From the NCBI RefSeq assembly GCF_008327685.1, contig NZ_BDDE01000018.1:357312-421311 (forward strand): 64,000 bases of DNA. Direction: 5' to 3'. Below, one piece after another: positions 50,771 through 58,186 of this stretch (position 1 is its first letter; each line of letters opens with the position of its first letter). The notes below the pieces were generated by a model. It searched no databases, had not been told where the DNA came from, and worked only from the letters and a program-made list of their open reading frames with translations. The position numbers and the translations under genes were made by a program. Origin of the DNA: Actinomadura sp. K4S16. GTDB lineage: Bacteria; Actinomycetota; Actinomycetes; Streptosporangiales; Streptosporangiaceae.

Positions 50771-51169
50771 TTGTTCGCCATCACCGTCCGCGACCACGTC
50801 ATGATCGCGCACAGCTTCAGCGGCGAGGTCTTCGGGCCCGCGCAGCGGCTGCACGGCGCCACCTACGTGGTCGACGCGACGTTCCGCCGGGCCGACCTCG
50901 ACCCGGACGGCATCGTCGTCGACATCGGGCTCGCCACCAGCGAGCTGGGCGAGGTCCTGGGCGGGCTGAACTACCGCAACCTGGACGAGGAGCCGGAGTT
51001 CGCCGGGGTCAACACCTCGACGGAGTTCCTCGCCAAGGTCATCGCCGACCGGCTCGCGGACCGGGTGCGCGCCGGGGCGCTCGGCGCGAACGCCGCCGGC
51101 CTGTCGGGCCTCACGGTGACGCTGCACGAGTCGCACGTCGCCTGGGCCAGCTACGAGCGTGAGCTGTGA
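50771..51169 (+). CDS. PTPS/QueD-family homologue lacking catalytic residues
   Basis: 132 residues from a TTG at 50771, chosen because GAGGAGG ends 7 bases upstream. Fold markers are the H14-containing MIAHSF, RLHGATY, the VNTSTEFLAKVIADRL helix and LHESHVAW. Compared with E. coli QueD (zinc His16/31/33, Cys27), H14 and H28 remain, but Ala24 replaces the catalytic Cys and Ala30 replaces the third zinc His (HGA, not HGH). The usual Asp-His pair is Asn-Tyr (GLNYRNL). It cannot work as a normal 6-carboxytetrahydropterin or pyruvoyl-tetrahydropterin synthase. A homologue is encoded near the variant GTP cyclohydrolase II of S. coelicolor, from memory. Confidence 0.88.
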   Translation: MFAITVRDHVMIAHSFSGEVFGPAQRLHGATYVVDATFRRADLDPDGIVVDIGLATSELGEVLGGLNYRNLDEEPEFAGVNTSTEFLAKVIADRLADRVRAGALGANAAGLSGLTVTLHESHVAWASYEREL

Positions 51170-52290
51170 CGTCCCGCGAGGTGTGCGCGGTCCTCCCGGG
51201 CGACGTCGACGACGCGAGCGTCCCGAGCGGGGGGAACCGCTACGACCGGCGGCTCTGCGAGGAGCTCGCGGCGTCGGGACGTCCCGTCCGGGAAGTGGCG
51301 GTGCACGGGTCGTGGCCGCGCCCCGGCGAGGCGGCCCGGGCCGAGCTGGGCCGCGCGCTGGCCGCGCTGCCGGACGGCTCCGTCGTCCTGATGGACGGCC
51401 TGGTGGCGTGCGGCGTCCCGGAGGTCGTCGTTCCGGAGGCCGGGCGGCTGCGGCTCGCCGTCCTCGTCCACCTCCCGCTGGCGGACGAACCCGGACAGGC
51501 CGACCTGAACGCGGGCGAACGCAAGGTCCTGGAGGCGGCCGGGGCCGTCATCGCGACCAGCCCGTGGGCCAGGGACCACCTGATCGCCCACCACGGCCTG
51601 GAGCCGTCCCGCGTCCACGCCGTCGCCCCGGGCACCGACCCCGCGCCCCTCGCGTCCGGCACCGACGGGGCGGCGCGCCTGCTGTGCGTGGCGTCGGTGA
51701 CCCCGCGCAAGGGGCACGACGTCCTCGTCGAGGCGCTCGCCACCGTCGCGCACCTGTCCTGGCACTGCGAGTGCGTAGGGCCGCTGGGGCGCGACGCCGG
51801 CCATGTCGCGCGGCTCCGCCGGGCGATCGCCGGGCACCGCCTCGACGGGCGCGTCGAGCTGGCGGGGCCGCTGACCGGCAAGCGGCTGGAGGACGCCTAC
51901 GCCGGCGCCGACCTGCTCGTCCTGGCGTCCCGCGCGGAGACGTACGGGATGGTCGTGACCGAGGCGCTGGCACGCGGCGTCCCGGTGATCGCGACCTCGG
52001 TGGACGGGGTGCCCGACACGCTGGGCTGGGATCCGTCCGGTGCCGTCCCCGGCATCCTCGTCCCGCCCGACGACCCGGCCGCGCTCGGCGCGGCCCTGAG
52101 GCGCTGGCTCGTAGAACCGGAGCTGCGCGAGCGGCTGCGCGCCTCCGCCCGGCTGCGTCGCGGCGCGCTGCCCGGCTGGGACGACACCGCCCGCCGCATG
52201 GCCGCCGTCCTGTCGCGGCTTCGAAGAGACCAGTCCTTTCCAGGGCGCGTGGGGGCGTCCCCGCAAGGAGGCGCGAATGACCGGGATTGA
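51166..52290 (+). CDS. family 4 glycosyltransferase
   Basis: 374 residues; GTG overlaps the PTPS-like stop. GT-B fold: N-domain from VLPGDVDDASVPSGGNRYDRRL, the linker ATSPWARDHLI, donor-domain start LLCVASVTPRKGHDVLVEAL, and ETYGMVVTEALARGVPVIAT near the nucleotide-sugar site. It adds a sugar, donor unknown. It is cytoplasmic, so glycosylation would come before export or flipping of the product. The last 14 bases overlap the methyltransferase gene. Confidence 0.9.
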   Translation: MTSREVCAVLPGDVDDASVPSGGNRYDRRLCEELAASGRPVREVAVHGSWPRPGEAARAELGRALAALPDGSVVLMDGLVACGVPEVVVPEAGRLRLAVLVHLPLADEPGQADLNAGERKVLEAAGAVIATSPWARDHLIAHHGLEPSRVHAVAPGTDPAPLASGTDGAARLLCVASVTPRKGHDVLVEALATVAHLSWHCECVGPLGRDAGHVARLRRAIAGHRLDGRVELAGPLTGKRLEDAYAGADLLVLASRAETYGMVVTEALARGVPVIATSVDGVPDTLGWDPSGAVPGILVPPDDPAALGAALRRWLVEPELRERLRASARLRRGALPGWDDTARRMAAVLSRLRRDQSFPGRVGASPQGGANDRD

Positions 52291-53137
52291 CGCCGACGCC
52301 GGAGGCCGGCTGGAGGACGGCCAGGCAAGGGAGGACGCCGTGACGGGATTCGATCCCACCTGGCTGGAGCTGCGCGAGGACGCGGACGCCGCGGCGCGCG
52401 CCACGGAGCTGCTCGATCCGCTCCGGGCCGCGCTCCCGCCGGACGGGCCACTGGTCATCTGGGACCTCGGCTGCGGCACCGGCTCGCAGGGGCGCTGGCT
52501 GTCGGGGCGGCTGCGCGGCCCGCAGCACTGGATCCTGCACGACGCCGACCCGCGCCTGCTCGAACGGGCCCGCGCGAGCTCCTACACCACCGCCGACGGG
52601 ACGCCCGCGACGGTCGAGACGCGCGTGGGCGGCATCGGCGATCTCCGCGCGTCGGACCTGGTGGGCGCGTCGCTCGTCACCGCGTCCGCGCTGCTGGACG
52701 TGCTCACCGCCGCCGAGGTCGAGGCGATCGCCGCCGCGGCCGCCTGCCCGGTGCTGCTCACCCTGTCGGTCGTCGGCCGCGTCCGGCTCTCCCCGTCCGA
52801 GCCGCTCGACGCCGAGTTCGCCGCCGCCTTCGACGCCCACCAGCGGCGCGGCGGGCACCTCGGCCCGGACGCCGTCGCCGCCGCGACCCGGGCGTTCGGC
52901 CGGCGCGGCGCGTCCGTCCAGGCGCGTCCGAGCCCGTGGCGGCTCGGCCCCGGCCAGGCCGCGCTGACCGCCGAGTGGCTGCGCGGCTGGGTCGCCGCCG
53001 CCGTCGAGCAGGACCCGAACCTGGCCCCCTTCACCGAGGATTACCTCGGCCGCCGCCTGGCCCAGTGCGCCGCCGGGCGCCTCACCGCCGAGGTCCACCA
53101 CGTCGACCTCCTCGTCCTCCCCGGGAGCGCATCGTGA
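52277..53137 (+). CDS. SAM-dependent methyltransferase
   Basis: 286 residues. Motif I WDLGCGTGSQGRW, then an acidic strand end (LHDADPRLLERAR) and a helical C-terminal region. Class I methyltransferase; the closest type cannot be named from sequence alone. GGAGGC precedes the ATG at 52277; another in-frame start at the GTG at 52340 is possible. Coupled to the flippase-like gene (GTGA). Confidence 0.85.
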   Translation: MTGIDADAGGRLEDGQAREDAVTGFDPTWLELREDADAAARATELLDPLRAALPPDGPLVIWDLGCGTGSQGRWLSGRLRGPQHWILHDADPRLLERARASSYTTADGTPATVETRVGGIGDLRASDLVGASLVTASALLDVLTAAEVEAIAAAAACPVLLTLSVVGRVRLSPSEPLDAEFAAAFDAHQRRGGHLGPDAVAAATRAFGRRGASVQARPSPWRLGPGQAALTAEWLRGWVAAAVEQDPNLAPFTEDYLGRRLAQCAAGRLTAEVHHVDLLVLPGSAS

Positions 53138-54063
53138 CGAAGATCTGGCCCTGGCTGCGCCTGCTCGTCGGGCTGGGCATCCTCACCGCGCTCCTGTGGT
53201 GGCACAGCACGGACGCGTTCGTGGACGCGCTCCACGCCGTCGACGCAGGGGCCGTGGCCACCGCGCTCGCCCTGGGCCTGCTGACCACGGTGCTCAGCGC
53301 GGCCCGCTGGCGGCTGGTCGCGCGGCGGCTCGGGCTCCACCTGCCCTTGGGCGGGGCCGTCACGGACTACTACCGGGCCCAGTTCCTCAACGCGGTCCTT
53401 CCGGCGGGCGTGCTCGGGGACGTCCACCGCGCGGTGAGCCACGGGCACCGGTCGGGCGACGTGGCGCGCGGGGTGCGGGCCGTGTTCCTCGAACGCGTCG
53501 CCGGCCAGGCCGTCGCGGTCGCCGCGGGCGTCGCCGCACTGCTCGCCCATCCCGCGCTGGTGTCGGCGATGGCGCCCGCGCTCGTCCCGGCGGGCGGCGT
53601 CCTCGTGGTGGTGCTGGTCCTCGCCCGGTGGCGGCGGCGCGCGCTGGCGCCGGCCCTCACCGACGTGCGCGCGGCCCTGCGCGCCTGGCCCGCGATCGCC
53701 GGCCTGTCGGCCGCGGCCCTGGCCGGGCACCTGGCCCTGTTCGTCGTCGCCGCCCGCCTCGTCGGCGCGACGGCCCCGCTGCGCACCCTCCTGCCGCTGC
53801 TCCTGCTGGCGCTCCTGGTGATGGTGCTGCCGGTGAACGTCGGCGGCTGGGGGCCGCGCGAGGCCGTGCTCGCCCTGGCGTTCGGCGCGGCCGGGCTCGG
53901 CTCAGCGCAGGGCCTGACCGTCTCCGTCGTGTACGGCGTGCTGACCTTCATCGCGTCGCTGCCCGGCGCGGCCGCGCTGCTGCTGAAGCACCGCGAGGAC
54001 CTCCCCGAACGCCGCGACGAAGCTCCGCAGCGTGTCCCGGCCCTTGTCGGCGCTGGCCAGTGA
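53134..54063 (+). CDS. UPF0104 / LPG-synthase transmembrane-domain protein, flippase-like
   Basis: 309 residues, about eight membrane helices. The family blocks are ARWRLVARRLGLHLPLGGAVTDYYRAQFLNAVLPAGVLGDVHRA and LPVNVGGWGPREAVLALAFGAAG. This is the membrane part of lysyl-phosphatidylglycerol synthase, found alone in lipid or polyprenyl-sugar translocation systems. It fits moving a glycolipid-like product across the membrane. Its last 162 bases overlap, on the opposite strand, the 3' end of the creatininase-family gene. Confidence 0.87.
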   Translation: MTKIWPWLRLLVGLGILTALLWWHSTDAFVDALHAVDAGAVATALALGLLTTVLSAARWRLVARRLGLHLPLGGAVTDYYRAQFLNAVLPAGVLGDVHRAVSHGHRSGDVARGVRAVFLERVAGQAVAVAAGVAALLAHPALVSAMAPALVPAGGVLVVVLVLARWRRRALAPALTDVRAALRAWPAIAGLSAAALAGHLALFVVAARLVGATAPLRTLLPLLLLALLVMVLPVNVGGWGPREAVLALAFGAAGLGSAQGLTVSVVYGVLTFIASLPGAAALLLKHREDLPERRDEAPQRVPALVGAGQ

Positions 54064-54663
54064 CGGCCGCCCCACGACGCCGGACTTCGTATAGGCCGCC
54101 ATCCCCGTCGTCAGGAGGTGCCGCCGGTCGTCGGCCAGGTGGTCGGCGCTCTGGTAGCCGTCCCGCACCAGCTCCGGATGGGCGTGCAGCAGGATGGAGG
54201 TCTCCAGCTCCCCGGCGTGCATGTCGCTGAGGGCGGGCGTCTCGGCGCCCGCCGCCTTCTCCGCCGCCTCCCAGTGCTCGAGCGTTGGGAACAGCGCCAT
54301 GTCGCCGTGCGCCTCCTGGACGACGTTGCCGAGCACGTAGTTGCCCCCGTGCGCGTTGACCAGCACGAGCTTGGGCACCCCGGCCCGCCGCAGCGACTCG
54401 GCGACGTCCCTGACCACCGCGTACAGGGTCGCCGCCGAGATGCTCACCGTCCCGGGCCAGTCGGCGTGCTCATGCGAGCACGAGATCGTCACCGGCGGGA
54501 GCAGCCGCACCGGGTGCGCCTTCGCGATCTCCGCCGCGATCGTGCACGCGATCACCGTGTCCGTCGCGAGCGGCAGGAACGGGCCGTGCTGCTCGTGGCT
54601 CCCGATCGGCAGGACCGCCACCGGGACGTCCGGGACCTCGGAGCTCGTGTGCGTCGGCAACAT
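53902..54663 (-). CDS. creatininase-family amidohydrolase, candidate ArfB-like deformylase
   Basis: 253 residues from the ATG at 54663. All metal-site blocks are present: GSHEQHGPFLPLATD (E24, H26, D35), VNAHGGN (H105) and HAGELETS (149-156). The family includes creatininase, the mycofactocin protease MftE and archaeal ArfB, which deformylates the 5-formylamino pyrimidine formed from GTP. ArfB's substrate is exactly the product expected from the variant cyclohydrolase at 48102, which makes a deformylase the best hypothesis here. The last 25 or so residues are Arg/Gly-rich and come from DNA that also codes the flippase-like protein on the other strand. Confidence 0.82.
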   Translation of the reverse strand: MLPTHTSSEVPDVPVAVLPIGSHEQHGPFLPLATDTVIACTIAAEIAKAHPVRLLPPVTISCSHEHADWPGTVSISAATLYAVVRDVAESLRRAGVPKLVLVNAHGGNYVLGNVVQEAHGDMALFPTLEHWEAAEKAAGAETPALSDMHAGELETSILLHAHPELVRDGYQSADHLADDRRHLLTTGMAAYTKSGVVGRPSLASADKGRDTLRSFVAAFGEVLAVLQQQRGRAGQRRDEGQHAVHDGDGQALR

Positions 54664-55387
54664 GGCCCACAGCTTGCCGCATCCGCCCCGCCAGTGAAAC
54701 CAGCGCCATGGCGCCTGCCAGCAGCAGCGCGGCGACGATCCCGTCCGTCCAGTAGTGGTTGGCCGTCACGACCACCACGAGGACCGTCAGCGGCGCGTGC
54801 AGCGCCACCACCCACCGCCACCGGCTCCGCGACACCCGCAGCACCGCCACGGCCACCAGGATCGCCCAGCCGATGTGCAGGGACGGCATGGCCGCGTACT
54901 GGTTGGCGATCCCGTCGGCCGCCGCCGGGTAGGCCGACGGCCCCACGGCCAGCATCGTGTCGACGGCCCCGATCCCCGCCAGCCGGGGCGGCGCCAGCGG
55001 GAACAGCGTGTGCACCACGAGGCCGGCCGCCGTCAGCGCCACCAGTTCGTTGCGGACCCGCGCGTAGGACGGCCTGTGCCGCACATAGAGCCAGACCAGC
55101 AGCAGCGTCGTCCCCGGGAAATGGACGCTCACGTAATAGACATTGGCGAGGAACGCCGCATGGTCCCACCCGAGCGCCCAATGCTGGAATCCGACCTCGC
55201 TCGGCAGCCATTCCCGCTCGAACCGCCACAGCAGGTGCGCGTTCGACATCGCCTGGCCCGGACCCTGCTCGATCAGCGTCCGCCCCCACTTGTAGAAGGC
55301 GAACAGGACCGCCAGCAGCCCCACCTCGGTGAGCAGCGGCCGTACCCGGCTCCCTGCCGTCCCGCTCACAGCCGCACCGCTCACCAT
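54470..55387 (-). CDS. PAP2-family membrane phosphatase / IPC-synthase-like
   Basis: 305 residues from the ATG at 55387 (GGGAGGG upstream). About six helices, with the PAP2 active-site blocks PSLHIGWA (168-175) and NHYWTD (210-215), as in Aur1/inositol-phosphoceramide-synthase relatives. It removes or exchanges a lipid phosphate head group at the outer membrane face. Past residue 241 the reading frame runs 194 bases into the creatininase gene and becomes Arg/Gly/Pro-rich, so the true C-terminus may be non-essential tail. It is coupled to the creatininase gene and fits the lipid chemistry of the opposite-strand cluster. Confidence 0.83.
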   Translation of the reverse strand: MVSGAAVSGTAGSRVRPLLTEVGLLAVLFAFYKWGRTLIEQGPGQAMSNAHLLWRFEREWLPSEVGFQHWALGWDHAAFLANVYYVSVHFPGTTLLLVWLYVRHRPSYARVRNELVALTAAGLVVHTLFPLAPPRLAGIGAVDTMLAVGPSAYPAAADGIANQYAAMPSLHIGWAILVAVAVLRVSRSRWRWVVALHAPLTVLVVVVTANHYWTDGIVAALLLAGAMALVSLAGRMRQAVGHVADAHELRGPGRPGGGPADREPRAARPVPAARDGHGDRVHDRGGDREGAPGAAAPAGDDLVLA

Positions 55388-55462
55388 CGTGCCCTCCCAG
55401 CCCCGGTCGTCCCGCCCAATGACAACCCTTGCGTCTGACATTCACGGAGACACTGGGTTCAG

Positions 55463-55514
55463 CTACCCGATCATGGGAGGTAAAACCCATCCCAGGTAGT
55501 GGGGTTAACTCCAC
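55463..55514. other. inverted repeats between the phosphoesterase and PAP2 genes
   Basis: CTACC (55463-55467) and TGGGA (55474-55478) pair with TCCCAGGTAG (55490-55499). A second near-palindrome, GTGGGGTTAACTCCAC, covers 55499-55514. They could be the end of the phosphoesterase transcript or control elements of the PAP2 promoter; there is no U-run. Confidence 0.35.
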
Positions 55515-55545
55515 CCTCTGACGTGGATTCCGGGTTTATGAAAGG

Positions 55546-57018
55546 TCACTTGCAGGTGAACTCCTTGGTGGAGCCGGTGCTCAGCAGGCAGTCCAGCGGC
55601 CACGCCTGCCCGGAGACCCCGTGGAAGGTGAGGTTCCACTGGCCGGCCGTGTCGCGCAGGAGCGCGTAGCCGTGGACGCCCCGGGAGACCGAGTGCTGGA
55701 CGGTCTCGCCGTCGACGGTCTTGCCCACCACCTTGGTGTCGTCCGGTGGAGTGTCGAGCGTCGCCCCCGACGAGCCCACGGTCACCTGCGGAGGACGCGG
55801 GCTGTTGAGGAAGTCGAGCATCTGGTAGCTGTGCACGTGCCCGGACAGCACGAGGTCGATGTTGGCGGCCAGGGACCCCATGGCCGTCTGCTTGACCGCT
55901 TCCGCGAGGGTCGGATTCTTCCAGGTCACTGCCTGGGACGAGGCCCGCGTGACCGTCCACAGCGGCTTGTGGGTGATGAGGAAGTAGTCGTGCGTCGGAT
56001 GGTTGGCGGCGAGGGCGTTCACCTCGTCGAACCATTTCGCGTACTGGGCGGCCTGCGTCTTGTTCGGCTGGCTGCTCTCGCTCGCAGAACTGGAGTCGAA
56101 CAGGATGAAATGCAGCGTTCCCGCATTGATCTGCATCGGCTCGACCTGGGTCTGCGGCACCGTGAAGCATTCGTTGTTCTTGCGGGGCACCGTCGCGAAA
56201 TAGCGGAACCACTCGGCGCCCCGTCCCACCTTCGGCGGAGTGCAGACCTCGTGGTTGCCCCGCGCGAAGATGAAGGGCGCCTCGGCGAGCAGGGCCTGGG
56301 ACGGCCGGAGGAAGTCCTTGACGAGGCAGGCCCAGTCGGCCGCCTGCCCCTGGGTGTCGCAACCCGGGGTGGCGTCGTTCGCCCCTTCCGGTGCCTCCCG
56401 GTACACGTAGTCGCCGACGTGGACGACGAGGTCCGGCCGGGACTGTGCGGCCGCGTGCGCGGAGAGCGGCTCCAGCGGCCAGTCCTTCTGGCAGTCCTGG
56501 TTCTGCGGAGCGCCGACCGTCGGCGAGGTGACCTCGCACCCGGCGTCCCCGATGACCGCGACCCTGCGGGGGCGCCCGTTCACGGGCCACTCGGGCAGCG
56601 GGAGCTGGAGGTTCCCCGGATACACGGTGGCCGCGTTGGTCGTGGTCGGCTCGATCAGCGCGTTCCTCGCCCCGTCGGGGACCGGCGCCAGGCAGAAGGT
56701 CGTCGGGAACTGCTGGAGCCCGCCACCGGTGACGTAGGGATCGCTGACCTTCCGCAGGACCGCCGTCTGCACCTGGCCCCCGAGCGAGTACTGCAGGGTC
56801 GGACAGTGCCCGGCGGGCTTCTCGGTGGTGGCGAACCGGACCTCGGTCGTGTGGCTCGTCCCGTTCACCAACTGCGTCCACGCCCACGCCTCGCCGTTCT
56901 TCCCCGCACCGGGCGGCGCGGGTTGCGCGACCGGACTCGGCGCCGACTGCGCGAGCCCGGCCAACACAGCGACAAGCAGCCCCAAAGCGGCCACGACCGC
57001 CCCAACTATTCGCGACAT
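55546..57018 (-). CDS. secreted calcineurin-like metallophosphoesterase
   Basis: 490 residues. N-terminal signal peptide (VGAVVAALGLLVAVLAGLA). Metal-binding blocks in order: VIGDAGC, VVHVGDYVYRE, ARGNHEVC, LITHKP and LSGHVHSYQ, the five motifs of purple-acid-phosphatase-like enzymes. Many cysteines suggest disulfides. A secreted phosphomonoesterase or phosphodiesterase; substrate unknown. It is separate from the PAP2 gene by 158 bases and probably has its own promoter in the AT-rich gap 57019-57188. Confidence 0.9.
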   Translation of the reverse strand: MSRIVGAVVAALGLLVAVLAGLAQSAPSPVAQPAPPGAGKNGEAWAWTQLVNGTSHTTEVRFATTEKPAGHCPTLQYSLGGQVQTAVLRKVSDPYVTGGGLQQFPTTFCLAPVPDGARNALIEPTTTNAATVYPGNLQLPLPEWPVNGRPRRVAVIGDAGCEVTSPTVGAPQNQDCQKDWPLEPLSAHAAAQSRPDLVVHVGDYVYREAPEGANDATPGCDTQGQAADWACLVKDFLRPSQALLAEAPFIFARGNHEVCTPPKVGRGAEWFRYFATVPRKNNECFTVPQTQVEPMQINAGTLHFILFDSSSASESSQPNKTQAAQYAKWFDEVNALAANHPTHDYFLITHKPLWTVTRASSQAVTWKNPTLAEAVKQTAMGSLAANIDLVLSGHVHSYQMLDFLNSPRPPQVTVGSSGATLDTPPDDTKVVGKTVDGETVQHSVSRGVHGYALLRDTAGQWNLTFHGVSGQAWPLDCLLSTGSTKEFTCK

Positions 57019-57188
57019 AAATCCAGGTATCCCATCAGATCAAGAAAAATGGACTAATCAGACGCCCCAGAATCGGTCGTCCGACGCCGCTCGATCTGCC
57101 CTGGTCACGCGCCCCCATGCCAACGTCACCGTGCGGGATCGTTCAAGAAATATCCCCCCTTCACGCCACCGGGTAAAACGGCTGAGCG

Positions 57189-57389
57189 CTAACGGGGGGC
57201 GGTCAGCAGCTTGCGCGCCAGAGCGTAGGCCTCGTCGAAGTCTCCTTCGTCGACCCAGCCGAGGCCGCGCATATGGCTTCTCCAGTCCTCGGCGCCGCTG
57301 ATCCGGGCGATGGGGATGTGGTACGGGCGGCTCAGGCTGTACAAGCCGTCGGTGCTCACCGCCCACTGCTCCCGGGGAATTTCGATCAC
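57189..57389 (-). CDS. small protein of unknown function
   Basis: 66 residues; GTG at 57389 overlaps the stop of the membrane-protein gene (GTGA), so they are cotranscribed. Acidic, with W/Y residues (DWRSHMRGLGWVDEGDFDEAY). I do not recognise it. Confidence 0.6.
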   Translation of the reverse strand: MIEIPREQWAVSTDGLYSLSRPYHIPIARISGAEDWRSHMRGLGWVDEGDFDEAYALARKLLTAPR

Positions 57390-58108
57390 CGAGCCGAGAT
57401 CGAAACGCTGTCTCCCGTCCGGGCGTCCACGGCGAGGTGGATGACGCGGATCAGGCGCGTGAGCAGTTCCGAAGGGTCGAAGCCCTGGGCGGGAAAGGAC
57501 GGCTGGACGGTGTGCAGCGCGGTCCGCAGCTCCGCGGCGAAGGCCTCGGCGGGCTGCTGCGCGGGCCAGGAAACGGTGTCGAGGACGGAGCCGTCCCCCC
57601 GTTCCAGGCGTATTTGTACAGAACGGTCAGGCGCGTTGCGGAAGCGGGCCCGCAACGACGTCCCCTGGACCCGCACCCGGACCCCTTCCTGCGCGATCGC
57701 GTTGATGGCGGCGGCATCTTCGAGAAGAACCCGGATCACCTGCTGTGTCGGGTTCGCCTCCGCGCCGGCGAACAGGTCCGACCGGAGACGGTGGTGGTCG
57801 GCGAGCTGCTCGCGGGTCGCCACGCTCAGCGCGTTGATCTGCGCGACCGTCTCCTCGACGCGGCGTTCCGTATGCCGCATCCGGCCCTCCAGCACGAGGC
57901 CGAGGAACGCGAGCGGTACCAGCATCATCAGGGCCGAGCCGGCCTGCAGCAGAAGCTCGGGCACGTAGTCCGCGCCCTCGACGACCCAGCCGACGGCGAC
58001 CAGCAGCGTTCCCAGGATCGTCACACCGATGAGCAGCAGGGCACTTCTGTCCCGAAGCCCCTGGAACCACCGCTCGTAGCGCCTGCTGCCCTCTGCATTT
58101 CCTGACAT
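57386..58108 (-). CDS. two-helix membrane protein with cytoplasmic domain, unknown function
   Basis: 240 residues. Two membrane helices near the N-terminus (LLLIGVTILGTLLVAVGWVV; LLQAGSALMMLVPLAFLGLVLE) are followed by a helical linker and a domain of about 130 residues with ARTGDSVSISAR at the end. No recognised motif. Divergent from the STAND ATPase gene across 78 bases and coupled to the 66-residue gene; a shared function is plausible. Confidence 0.7.
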   Translation of the reverse strand: MSGNAEGSRRYERWFQGLRDRSALLLIGVTILGTLLVAVGWVVEGADYVPELLLQAGSALMMLVPLAFLGLVLEGRMRHTERRVEETVAQINALSVATREQLADHHRLRSDLFAGAEANPTQQVIRVLLEDAAAINAIAQEGVRVRVQGTSLRARFRNAPDRSVQIRLERGDGSVLDTVSWPAQQPAEAFAAELRTALHTVQPSFPAQGFDPSELLTRLIRVIHLAVDARTGDSVSISAR

Positions 58109-58150
58109 AGGCCGCCCCTTCGGGGCTGTCCGTGCGAGTATCTATCGCTC

Positions 58151-58156
58151 TATAAT
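58151..58156 (+). promoter_or_regulatory. -10 element TATAAT before the STAND gene
   Basis: Exact TATAAT 31 bases before the ATG, in an AT-rich island of the 78-base divergent gap. No good -35 is visible. AAAGGA (58169-58174) would serve as the ribosome site. Confidence 0.5.
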
Positions 58157-58186
58157 AGGCTTCCATAGAAAGGATCTTCATCGAAA

